The translations under genes were made by a program, and so were the position numbers. Shown here one piece after another: positions 1 through 5,983 of a DNA stretch of 7,477 nucleotides (position 1 is the stretch's first letter; each line of letters begins with the position of its first letter). Location: the NCBI GenBank assembly GCA_001304425.1, contig LJTS01000133.1, forward strand, positions 1 to 7,477. Direction: 5' to 3'. The DNA comes from Betaproteobacteria bacterium SG8_40 (GTDB taxonomy: Bacteria > Pseudomonadota > Gammaproteobacteria > Burkholderiales > Eutrophovitaceae). Below the pieces are notes generated by a model, which saw nothing but the letters and a program-made list of their open reading frames with translations, had not been told where the DNA came from and did not search any database.

Positions 1-579
1 TTCCGACAGCCAACCGTCGTTGTCGCCGTACTCTGCGCGATGGTTTCATTCGCATTGATGAGCCTGGTGATGACGTCAACGCCACTGGCCATGGTGCAGT
101 GCGGCTTTACCCCCGGCCACGCGGCGGACGTAGTGCGCTTTCATGTTCTCGCCATGTTTGCGCCAAGCTTTGTAACCGGTTTTCTGATCGTGCGTTTCGG
201 GCACGGCAAGGTCATCGCCGTGGGTCTGGCGCTGCTCGGAGCATGCGGCGCAATCGCCCTCGCCGGCGTCGAATTGAGCCACTTCTACGGCGCGCTGATC
301 GTGCTTGGCGTCGGCTGGAATTTCGGCTTCATAGGCGCGACCAGCCTGCTCGCCACCGCGCACTCCGCCGAAGAACGTGCGAAGGTACAGGGCCTGAACG
401 ATTTCCTGGTGTTCGGACTGGTCGCCGCTGCATCCTTCAGTTCGGGCGCGCTGCTCAGCAGTTACGGCTGGGCTACAGTGCAATATGCCATGGTTCCGGC
501 ACTGACGATTGCCGCCCTTGCGTTGGCGTGGCTCGCTTTCAGGCAAAACTCCCTGTCAGGCCGGAACGTCGGCGTCTGA
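1..579 (+). CDS. MFS transporter, C-terminal part (5' end outside window)
   Basis: The frame is open from the first base, so this is the C-terminal ~192 residues of a longer protein; the Met at position 40 is internal. It is strongly hydrophobic, with about five to six membrane helices separated by short loops. The segment FVTGFLIVRFGHGKVIAVG has the Gly/Arg-rich loop typical of the second half of Major Facilitator Superfamily carriers. The stretch VGWNFGFIGATSLL followed by AEERAKVQGLNDFLVFG matches, from memory, a proteobacterial group of MFS proteins of unknown substrate. It would act in the inner membrane, probably as an exporter or drug/metabolite carrier, but the substrate cannot be read from the sequence. 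The last 24 bases overlap the 3' end of the converging GMC oxidoreductase gene. Family is seen with good confidence; function is inference. Confidence 0.88.
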   Translation, partial: FRQPTVVVAVLCAMVSFALMSLVMTSTPLAMVQCGFTPGHAADVVRFHVLAMFAPSFVTGFLIVRFGHGKVIAVGLALLGACGAIALAGVELSHFYGALIVLGVGWNFGFIGATSLLATAHSAEERAKVQGLNDFLVFGLVAAASFSSGALLSSYGWATVQYAMVPALTIAALALAWLAFRQNSLSGRNVGV

Positions 580-2160
580 AAGAATCAGGTCGGCGGCTTT
601 CTCGGCAATCATGATCACTGCCGCGTTACTGTTGCCCGACACCACGTTGGGCATGACCGACGCATCCACAATGCGCAGGCCGCGAACTCCATGCACACGC
701 AAGCGCTCGTCGACAACCGCCTGGCTGTCATCTCCCATGCGGCAGGTGGTCGTCGGGTGGTAGACGGTGCCCCCGGCCTCACGCGCGTAACCGAGCCAGT
801 CATCATCTGAAAGTTCGCCCGGTGCCGGCATATGGCGATCGAGCACATACGGGCGCATTGCCGGCGCGCTCATCAGCGCGTACAGGCGCTTCAAGCCATC
901 GACAGTGACACGCTTGTCGGCATCGGCACTGAGATAGTTGTACTGAATGGCCGGCGGCTCAAACGGGTCGGCACTGCGAATGCGCACGCTGCCTCTGGAC
1001 TCGGGCCGCAACGGCGACATCGAAACGGTGAATGCCGGAAACGCATGTAGCGTCGTTCCCATCTTGTCGGTGCTGAAGTTGATGAGATAAAACTGTATGT
1101 CCGGACGCGAAACATCGGGGCGCGACCTTGTAAACGCTCCGGCGTAACCACCGCTTACGGTCAGGGGACCACGGCGGAACAACGCATAGCGCAGCCCCGT
1201 GGCGATACGTCCACTCAAACTGCCGAGCGCGTCATTGATGGTAACCGGCTGGCTGCAACGCCATATCGTGCGCACGTAAAAGTGGTCTTGCAGCCCCTCG
1301 CCCACACCCGGCGCTTCCGCCACGACCGATATTCCATGGCGCTGCAACAATTGTCCCGGCCCTATTCCGGAGAGTTGCAGCAGTTGCGGGGAATTGATCG
1401 ATCCGCCGCACAGCAGAACTTCCTTTGCTGCGCGCACGCTGCACGGCCTGCCGTTGCGATGGTATTCGACGGTGCGCGCACACTGTTGCTCGAAACCGAT
1501 GCGGGTCACCAGTGCATCGGTGAGCACGCGCAGGTTGGTCCGCGCGCGCGCCGGGCGCAAATAGGCGACCGCGGTACTGGAGCGTCGGCCGTTGCGCGCA
1601 GTCACATGGTAGTAGCCGGCGCCTTCCTGCGTGTGTGCGTTGAAATCGTCGGTGCGCGGGATGCCAATACTCCCGGCGGCCTCGATGAACGCCTCACACA
1701 GCACGTGCCGGTCCGGAAGTTCGCTGACATTGAGCGGTCCATCCCCGCCGTGATATTCGCTGGCGCCGTGTTGGAACGCTTCGGACTTGCGAAAATACGG
1801 CAACACGTCCTTGAAACCCCAGCCGGTATTGCCCAGCCGCGCCCATTCGTCGAAGTCTTCCGCCTGCCCCCGGATGTAGACCAGTCCGTTGATGGAACTC
1901 GAGCCACCGAGCACTTTGCCACGTGGCGTGAAAACACGCCGGCCGTTCAGTTCCGGTTCGGGTTCAGACTGATACATCCAGTTGACTTTCGGTTGGGCAA
2001 AGAGCTTTCCGTAACCGATCGGCACATGAATCCACGGATTGCGGTCGGCCGGCCCGGCTTCGAGTAATAGCACCGTATGGCGGCCATTGGCACTGAGGCG
2101 ATTGGCGAGCACACAGCCAGCCGAGCCGGCACCAACAATTACGTAGTCATACGTCGCCAT
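556..2160 (-). CDS. GMC-family FAD-dependent oxidoreductase (choline/alcohol dehydrogenase-like)
   Basis: A 534-residue flavoprotein of normal length for glucose-methanol-choline oxidoreductases. The N-terminus carries the FAD-binding Rossmann motif GAGSAG (residues 10-15) and the acidic residue E34 in LLLEAGP, which contacts the ADP-ribose. GMC signature 1 begins at G81 (GKVLGGSSSING, 81-92), and signature 2 is GSINSPQLLQLSGIG (253-267). The C-terminal half supplies the catalytic pair: His468 in YHPTTTCRMG and an Asn in SGNSNA (510 or 512). The overall pattern is that of BetA-like choline dehydrogenases and AlkJ-like alkanol dehydrogenases, which oxidise an alcohol and pass electrons on; the substrate here is unknown. 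I chose ATG at 2160 rather than the in-frame TTG at 2163, because a strong GGAGG (2166-2170) lies 5 nt before the ATG but only 2 nt before the TTG. No betB, betI or transporter for choline is adjacent, so I give no symbol. The 3' end overlaps the converging MFS gene. Confidence 0.93.
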   Translation of the reverse strand: MATYDYVIVGAGSAGCVLANRLSANGRHTVLLLEAGPADRNPWIHVPIGYGKLFAQPKVNWMYQSEPEPELNGRRVFTPRGKVLGGSSSINGLVYIRGQAEDFDEWARLGNTGWGFKDVLPYFRKSEAFQHGASEYHGGDGPLNVSELPDRHVLCEAFIEAAGSIGIPRTDDFNAHTQEGAGYYHVTARNGRRSSTAVAYLRPARARTNLRVLTDALVTRIGFEQQCARTVEYHRNGRPCSVRAAKEVLLCGGSINSPQLLQLSGIGPGQLLQRHGISVVAEAPGVGEGLQDHFYVRTIWRCSQPVTINDALGSLSGRIATGLRYALFRRGPLTVSGGYAGAFTRSRPDVSRPDIQFYLINFSTDKMGTTLHAFPAFTVSMSPLRPESRGSVRIRSADPFEPPAIQYNYLSADADKRVTVDGLKRLYALMSAPAMRPYVLDRHMPAPGELSDDDWLGYAREAGGTVYHPTTTCRMGDDSQAVVDERLRVHGVRGLRIVDASVMPNVVSGNSNAAVIMIAEKAADLILSDADVPA

Positions 2161-2433
2161 CAAATCCTCCCCCCTGTTTGGCCGTGCCGGCGGAGACCCG
2201 CTTCCGGTTGCAATCGCGTGTTCCTGTCTGCGCGCAAGTCTAACCTACGCTGCGCGCCCTTCGGTTCGATCCTGCCGGCACGTATTTCAGCCGGCGTACG
2301 AATGCCTGTACACTGCGCGCGTTCCCGCACGGTTGGCTCTTCCTGTGCCAAACACGCCGGACCACGCAGGTTCGTTCGACCTGGTTACAGCCGGGCTTCA
2401 TCAACGCGTCTCTGTTCCAAGCAGGAGATCAGC
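2161..2433. other. Divergent intergenic region between GMC oxidoreductase and terC-like gene
   Basis: These 273 bp must hold the start signals for both divergent genes. I find the two Shine-Dalgarno sites (minus strand 2166-2170, plus strand around 2423-2427) but no convincing pair of sigma70 hexamers on either strand. Small dyads are visible: GCCGGC at 2274-2279 and again at 2290-2295, and CAGGT/ACCTG at 2367-2371 and 2379-2383 with a 7-nt centre. The octamer CTGCGCGC occurs at 2228, 2250 and 2313. Any of these could be protein-binding sites, but in GC-rich DNA each is only weak evidence. I see no yybP-ykoY-type manganese riboswitch core, although that element precedes some TerC-family genes. 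Confidence 0.45.
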
Positions 2434-3192
2434 ATGTTTGAATGGTTCGCCTCCCCCGAAGCCTGGATAGCGCTGGGCACGCTCGCCGCGCTCGAGATCG
2501 TGCTCGGTGTGGACAACATCATCTTTATTTCCATCCTTGTCGGACGGCTGCCCGAGCACCAACGCAAGTTCGCGCGGCGCGTCGGACTCGGACTCGCCAT
2601 GGTCGCGCGGCTGGCGCTGCTGTTCTCCATCTCCTGGGTCATGGGACTCACCGAGCCCTGGTTTTCCGTGCTTGGGCAGGAGATATCGGGACGGGACATC
2701 ATCCTCATTGGCGGCGGGCTGTTCCTGCTGGCCAAGGCAACACACGAGATTCACAACAGCCTCGAAGGTGTGGAAGAAAACGGCAAGGCCGTGGTGGTCG
2801 CGAGCCTGGGAATGGTGCTGGCGCAGATCGCCGTTCTGGACATTGTCTTCTCGCTTGACTCGGTCATTACCGCCGTAGGTCTCGTTGACCATGTCTCGAT
2901 CATGGCGATCGCCATCATCCTTGCCGTCGGCGTCATGCTCATTGCCGCCGAACCAATCGGCGACTTCGTCGACCGGCACCCGACGGTGAAGATCCTGGCC
3001 TTGTCGTTCCTGATCCTGGTCGGCGTCACGCTCATGGTAGAAGGCTTTGACGTTCACGTACCGAAGGGCTACATCTATTTCGCCATGGCATTCTCGGTGG
3101 TTGTGGAAATGCTCAACATTCGCATGCGCCGCAAGCGCGCCGCGCCGGTCAAACTCCACAAGCCGATGCGAAGAGCGCCGGAATCCGCCTGA
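2434..3192 (+). CDS. TerC/YgdQ-family integral membrane protein, probable metal-ion exporter
   Basis: A 252-residue polytopic inner-membrane protein that reads along almost its whole length like E. coli YgdQ, a TerC-domain protein of about 237 residues. Two conserved acidic membrane motifs are intact: EIVLGVDNIIF (residues 21-31) and DIVFSLDSVITA (136-147). They place Asp27, Asp136 and Asp142 in facing helices, as expected for the divalent-metal path of this family. About seven membrane segments are visible, followed by a short Arg/Lys-rich cytoplasmic tail. Characterised relatives such as Alx of E. coli and the Bacillus TerC proteins are tied to manganese export, sometimes to metalate exported enzymes; YgdQ itself is poorly known, so metal export is inference. 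The start at 2434 is supported by AGGAG 6 nt upstream. The frame is open further upstream (from 2077), but that part lies over the GMC gene and has no family resemblance. No CBS or CorC domain follows, so this is the short form. Confidence 0.91.
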   Translation: MFEWFASPEAWIALGTLAALEIVLGVDNIIFISILVGRLPEHQRKFARRVGLGLAMVARLALLFSISWVMGLTEPWFSVLGQEISGRDIILIGGGLFLLAKATHEIHNSLEGVEENGKAVVVASLGMVLAQIAVLDIVFSLDSVITAVGLVDHVSIMAIAIILAVGVMLIAAEPIGDFVDRHPTVKILALSFLILVGVTLMVEGFDVHVPKGYIYFAMAFSVVVEMLNIRMRRKRAAPVKLHKPMRRAPESA

Positions 3193-3210
3193 CTCTTTAC
3201 AGACCCGGCC

Positions 3211-3290
3211 AATCATTCACACGACAAATTGCTTTCATGGCGCATTACTTACGTAACCCATTACTTACATAACCAATTATTCAAATGACC
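3211..3290. repeat. Degenerate tandem array, five 16-bp units
   Basis: Five head-to-tail 16-bp units start at 3211, 3227, 3243, 3259 and 3275. The central pair (3243 and 3259) differ at one base (CATTACTTACGTAACC and CATTACTTACATAACC). Units 1 and 5 agree with each other at 12 of 16 bases. Four columns (A2, T3, T7, C15) are identical in all five units. The consensus is roughly AATTACTTACATAACC. A possible sixth, weaker unit at 3195-3210 matches the consensus at 8 of 16. The array stops exactly where the AGGA ribosome binding site of the aldo/keto reductase begins (3291), and it is AT-rich within GC-rich DNA. Unit 3 contains the perfect palindrome TTACGTAA (3249-3256). It may be a multi-site operator or a product of replication slippage; the function is unknown. 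Confidence 0.8.
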
Positions 3291-3301
3291 AGGAAACAAT
3301 C

Positions 3302-4252
3302 ATGAAATTTCGCAAGCTCGGCCGCTCCGGTCTGGAGGTCTCCCCTCTCGCATTCGGCGGCAACGTTTTCGGCTGGACCGCCGACGAGAACACCTCGATG
3401 CAACTGCTGGACCGCTTCGTCAGCGAGGGATTCAACTTCATCGACACCGCCGACATGTACTCGCGCTGGGCACCGGGGAACGAAGGCGGCGAGTCGGAAC
3501 GCATTATCGGCAAATGGCTCAAGCGCAGTGGCAAGCGCGGTCAGGTCGTCATCGCCACCAAACTCGGAATGGAAATGGGGCCGGGCAAGAAAGGTCTCGC
3601 ACCGGCATATATCCGCAGCGCGGTCGAAGACTCGCTCCAAAGACTGCAAACCGACTATATCGATCTGTACCAGTCGCACGTCGATGACCAGGAAACGCCG
3701 CTGGCCGACACACTCGGCGCCTACCAGGAACTCATCGAGGCAGGCAAGGTCCGGGTAATCGGCGCTTCAAACCACAGCGCCGAGCGCTTCGAGGAAGCGC
3801 TTTCCGTCAGCGAGCAACACAATCTGCCGCGTTACGAATCGATGCAGCCCAACTACAACCTGTATGACCGCGCGGATTTCGAAACGCGGCTGCAACAGGT
3901 CTGCGTCGACAACCAGGTCGGTGTGATTCCCTACTTTTCCCTCGCTGCCGGTTTTCTGACAGGAAAATATCGCTCGGAAGCGGACCTGGAGAACAAGCCG
4001 CGTGCGCGCATGGTCAAGAAATACCTGAACGAACGGGGCACCAGCATTCTCGGCGCACTGGACAGCGTCGCCAGCGAAACCGCATCGAAACCGGCGCGCG
4101 TGGCAATCGCCTGGCTGATGGCACAACCGGGAATCACCGCGCCGATCGCCAGCGCCACGTCACTGCCTCAGCTCGAGGAGTTGTTCGCAGCGACGCAACT
4201 TCATCTGACTGCAGCCCAGCTCGAACAGCTCAATAACGCAAGCAGATACTGA
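3302..4252 (+). CDS. Aldo/keto reductase
   Basis: A 316-residue cytosolic NAD(P)H-dependent oxidoreductase with a TIM-barrel fold, of normal length for the family. It opens with the typical N-terminus MKFRKLGRSGLEVSPLAFGG. The full catalytic tetrad is visible: Asp48 and Tyr53 in FIDTADMYS, Lys87 in VIATKLG and His126 in LYQSHVDD. The segment GKVRVIGASNHSAERF and the stretch VIPYFSLAAGFLTGKYR are the usual cofactor-side loops. Such enzymes reduce aldehydes or ketones to alcohols (or the reverse); the substrate cannot be told. The ATG at 3302 is preceded by AGGA (3291-3294) at 7-nt spacing. The gene follows the terC-like gene by 109 bp on the same strand, but most of that gap is the 16-bp repeat array, so separate control is plausible. 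No adjacent gene suggests a pathway. The family call is very secure. Confidence 0.95.
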   Translation: MKFRKLGRSGLEVSPLAFGGNVFGWTADENTSMQLLDRFVSEGFNFIDTADMYSRWAPGNEGGESERIIGKWLKRSGKRGQVVIATKLGMEMGPGKKGLAPAYIRSAVEDSLQRLQTDYIDLYQSHVDDQETPLADTLGAYQELIEAGKVRVIGASNHSAERFEEALSVSEQHNLPRYESMQPNYNLYDRADFETRLQQVCVDNQVGVIPYFSLAAGFLTGKYRSEADLENKPRARMVKKYLNERGTSILGALDSVASETASKPARVAIAWLMAQPGITAPIASATSLPQLEELFAATQLHLTAAQLEQLNNASRY

Positions 4253-4300
4253 ACAAGGTCGGGCGGACGCGAAACAACCGCAATTGGGCGGCACCGGTGT

Positions 4301-4346
4301 GCGCCGGCTGCCGGCGCCCGCCTGACGGCCAGCATTCGCCATCAGG
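4301..4346. terminator. Two consecutive hairpins between convergent genes, possible bidirectional terminator
   Basis: Hairpin 1 (4301-4317) is an almost perfect GC palindrome, GCGCCGG / CCGGCGC with a 3-nt loop. Hairpin 2 (4321-4346) pairs CCTGACGGC with GCCATCAGG, one mismatch in 9 bp, around an 8-nt loop. They sit in the 142-bp gap between the 3' ends of the aldo/keto reductase (+) and the DUF2652 gene (-), where terminators for both are expected. Neither is followed by a T-tract on either strand, so they are not canonical intrinsic terminators. They may act with Rho, or simply protect mRNA 3' ends. The structures are seen; the function is inferred. Confidence 0.4.
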
Positions 4347-4394
4347 CTCGCGTCGGGGCGGCAAGCCAACCGGCGCAACCAGGCGGATGGCCGA

Positions 4395-5285
4395 TCAGAC
4401 CGATTCCGCCTTTCCGATCGGCAAGTAGTTATGCCGAAGCCGATGAGTCAGCAGCCGCCGCGGCGCCCTGATCATGTACATCACCGCCATGACCGGGAAC
4501 ATCAAAACCCCCATTACCGCAAATCCCAACTGGCTGGTCCAGGGCGCTTTCACGGCAGGGGAACGAAGCTGCCGGACCAGTGCAGGAAAAAAACTTGCCA
4601 TGGCCGAGATCGCGTAACCCTGCCCGCGCATGACCAGCGATGCCGGTGGCAATCTGTACAACGAGTTCAGATGCTGCTCCTTGATATCGCCGTTGAATCG
4701 AACGAACGTAATGACATCGGCGAATCCGTCGTATGACTCCTTGCCACGCAGGAACGGGCCGTCCATTGCCTGGCCGATGGCTTTGTAGGCCGCCTCGCTC
4801 ATCAACAGGTATTCCTTGTCGGGAACCGTGTTCTTGAGCAACCGATGCGCCAGAATTACGTCCGGGCCGGACACCTTGTCGAAACCACCGATGCGGTGAA
4901 ACACCGCCGTACCGGTATGGACGATGATCTTGAGCGCCAGTTCGTCGCGATTCCGGCAGACTGCGCATTTGCACGGCGTCGCCTCCGCACCCAGAACCGT
5001 TCCCTGATAGAACGCATTGAAGAATCGCTGCAGCATTGCGGGAATCTGTGCCAGAACCGCCACCCATTCTTCATCGCTTCCCGGGTCCTCGGCGTACAGA
5101 AACAGCGCATCGCCTTCTATTTCCTGCAACTTCAGCGGAACGTCGACTTCCCGGAGCAGCGACTCGATCAGATATGTGATGTATTGCTGTCCGTGGATCG
5201 CAGACATCTGACTATCGGTCATGAACCGCGTGTATCCGCTGATATCCGCCAGGACAACGACGACACGTTTTTCTACGGCTTGCAT
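4395..5285 (-). CDS. DUF2652-type protein: class III cyclase-like domain with C-terminal membrane anchor
   Basis: A 296-residue protein. The N-terminal half has the framework of a class III nucleotidyl cyclase: VVLADISGYTRFM (10-22, metal-binding Asp14), EIEGDALFLY (55-64, second metal Asp59), IIVHTGTAVF (120-129) and SGPDVILAHRLL (139-150, with Arg148 where cyclases have the transition-state Arg). Between these lies a cysteine cluster CKCAVC (Cys105, Cys107, Cys110), which I recall as a hallmark of DUF2652 (Pfam PF10851) and which could bind zinc. Residues 253-272 form a single hydrophobic membrane helix followed by an Arg-rich tail, so the domain is probably held on the inner membrane from its C-terminal end. 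By hand alignment, some substrate-binding residues of true cyclases are replaced (Glu55 for the purine-selecting Lys, Ile144 for Asn), so cyclase activity is doubtful. The ATG has AGGAG (5292-5296) at 6-nt spacing. The SnoaL-like gene lies 83 bp upstream on the same strand and may share its transcript. Confidence 0.83.
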   Translation of the reverse strand: MQAVEKRVVVVLADISGYTRFMTDSQMSAIHGQQYITYLIESLLREVDVPLKLQEIEGDALFLYAEDPGSDEEWVAVLAQIPAMLQRFFNAFYQGTVLGAEATPCKCAVCRNRDELALKIIVHTGTAVFHRIGGFDKVSGPDVILAHRLLKNTVPDKEYLLMSEAAYKAIGQAMDGPFLRGKESYDGFADVITFVRFNGDIKEQHLNSLYRLPPASLVMRGQGYAISAMASFFPALVRQLRSPAVKAPWTSQLGFAVMGVLMFPVMAVMYMIRAPRRLLTHRLRHNYLPIGKAESV

Positions 5286-5368
5286 CTGGTGCTCCTGTGT
5301 GCTTGAGAATGATCAGGCCCGCCGAACTGCTGGGCAGTATCGTCCCCCCCGGACCGAACGAGAGGGGT

Positions 5369-5848
5369 TCAGCGAATAGCGCCGGAAACGGCGTTCACTG
5401 CCTGAAGGGTTTCGCGCGCCCCGTTCAATTGCGTGAACTTCACGATCTGATCGCCGCGCATCTCGATGATCGCCACGATCGGCCGACGTTCAACGCTTTC
5501 TCCATGCGACACACGGTCGTACTGCACAAAGACGATGTTCCGGTCCAGTGTCGGGTAGTAAGCGATGTTCTCGACCTGCGTCGCCGGTTCGATCTCTGAT
5601 GTTTCGCGCAGGTGGTTCGCAACTGCGTCGCGACCTTCAACCCGCAGTGTCATGTCGATGCCGGCAAGCGGATACTGATATACGGCATGTTCGGCAATCC
5701 AGCCGTATTCGCCGTTGACCGAGCAAGCCAAACGAAGTTGCTCAGAGAACGCGAGTCTCGCTCTCTCGATAACGTCTCTCTCGGCTGCGGACACCGGCGC
5801 CAGGTGGATCGCTGTCAATACGGTTACAGCAACAAGTATTTTTTTCAC
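5369..5848 (-). CDS. Exported SnoaL/NTF2-like small protein
   Basis: A 159-residue protein whose first ~21 residues are a clear Sec signal peptide: MKK, a hydrophobic core (ILVAVTVLTAIHLA) and a cleavage site near VSA-A (residues 19-22). The mature part is about 137 residues with alternating strands and the pattern VEGRDAVANHLRETSEI ... IVAIIEMRGDQIVKFTQLNG. This resembles SnoaL-like members of the NTF2 superfamily, cone-shaped proteins that bind small ligands or act as isomerases or cyclases. The fold assignment comes from pattern and size, not from a diagnostic motif, so a plain 'hypothetical periplasmic protein' remains possible. The start is GTG at 5848, set by AAGGAGA at 6-nt spacing and by the signal peptide beginning there. 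It precedes the DUF2652 gene by 83 bp on the same strand, which makes a two-gene transcript plausible. Confidence 0.68.
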   Translation of the reverse strand: MKKILVAVTVLTAIHLAPVSAAERDVIERARLAFSEQLRLACSVNGEYGWIAEHAVYQYPLAGIDMTLRVEGRDAVANHLRETSEIEPATQVENIAYYPTLDRNIVFVQYDRVSHGESVERRPIVAIIEMRGDQIVKFTQLNGARETLQAVNAVSGAIR

Positions 5849-5897
5849 GCTGTTCTCCTTGGTAAGTTCTTCACATGATTGCGGAGGCGATCGGTTT

Positions 5898-5935
5898 CTG
5901 TCCGCCGCCGGGGGGTACCCGCGGCGTACGGACAG
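5898..5935. terminator. Strong long hairpin downstream of the SDR gene
   Basis: A 15-bp stem in three blocks: 5898-5904 pairs with 5929-5935 (CTGTCCG with CGGACAG), 5906-5910 with 5922-5926, and 5911-5913 with 5918-5920. It closes a GGTA loop, with one small internal loop and one single-base bulge. It lies 49 bp past the stop of the SDR gene (-) and 50 bp before the GTG of the SnoaL-like gene (-). The most natural role is therefore to end the SDR transcript. There is no T-tract after the stem on the minus strand, so it could instead be a protective 3' structure or an attenuator in the leader of the SnoaL-like gene. The structure is seen; the role is inferred. Confidence 0.5.
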
Positions 5936-5983
5936 TCACTGGCGAGCGCCCGCCTTGCTTCGGTTACACACGACTTGCGCCGA

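Noticed and set aside
1282..2067. 261-codon open frame on the plus strand inside the GMC oxidoreductase
   Set aside because: It lies wholly opposite a gene with all GMC motifs, shows no recognisable domain and has no good ribosome binding site.
556..2160. Naming the GMC enzyme betA (choline dehydrogenase)
   Set aside because: The motifs fit the whole GMC family, and no betaine-synthesis neighbours (betB, betI, choline transporter) are present.
2286..2314. TACACT (2309-2314) as a -10 box for the terC-like gene
   Set aside because: The region 17-18 bp upstream matches the -35 consensus at only about 3 of 6 bases, which is no better than chance.
2077..2433. N-terminal extension of the terC-like frame up to ATG 2077
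   Set aside because: The extension overlaps the start of the GMC gene, is Arg/Pro/Cys-rich and unlike the family. The ATG at 2434 has a proper AGGAG and matches the YgdQ N-terminus.
2161..2433. Manganese (yybP-ykoY) riboswitch upstream of the terC-like gene
   Set aside because: I looked for the conserved core elements of that class and did not find them; the leader also has no terminator-like switch.
2401..3216. Long open frame (271 codons) on the minus strand opposite the terC-like gene
   Set aside because: It mirrors the terC-like coding sequence, has no membrane or family pattern and is rich in His/Asp/Gln as expected of an antisense shadow in GC-rich DNA.
3237..3272. 11-codon open frame (MAHYLRNPLLT) within the 16-bp repeats, possible leader peptide
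   Set aside because: It has no Shine-Dalgarno sequence and no run of regulatory codons, and the 16-bp repeat explains the sequence better.
3211..3290. CRISPR array
   Set aside because: The 16-bp units are contiguous with no spacers, too short for CRISPR repeats, and there are no cas genes nearby.
5326..5338. Hairpin ACTGC-TGG-GCAGT between the SnoaL-like and DUF2652 genes as a terminator
   Set aside because: The stem is only 5 bp with a 3-nt loop and no T-tract on the minus strand, too weak to call.
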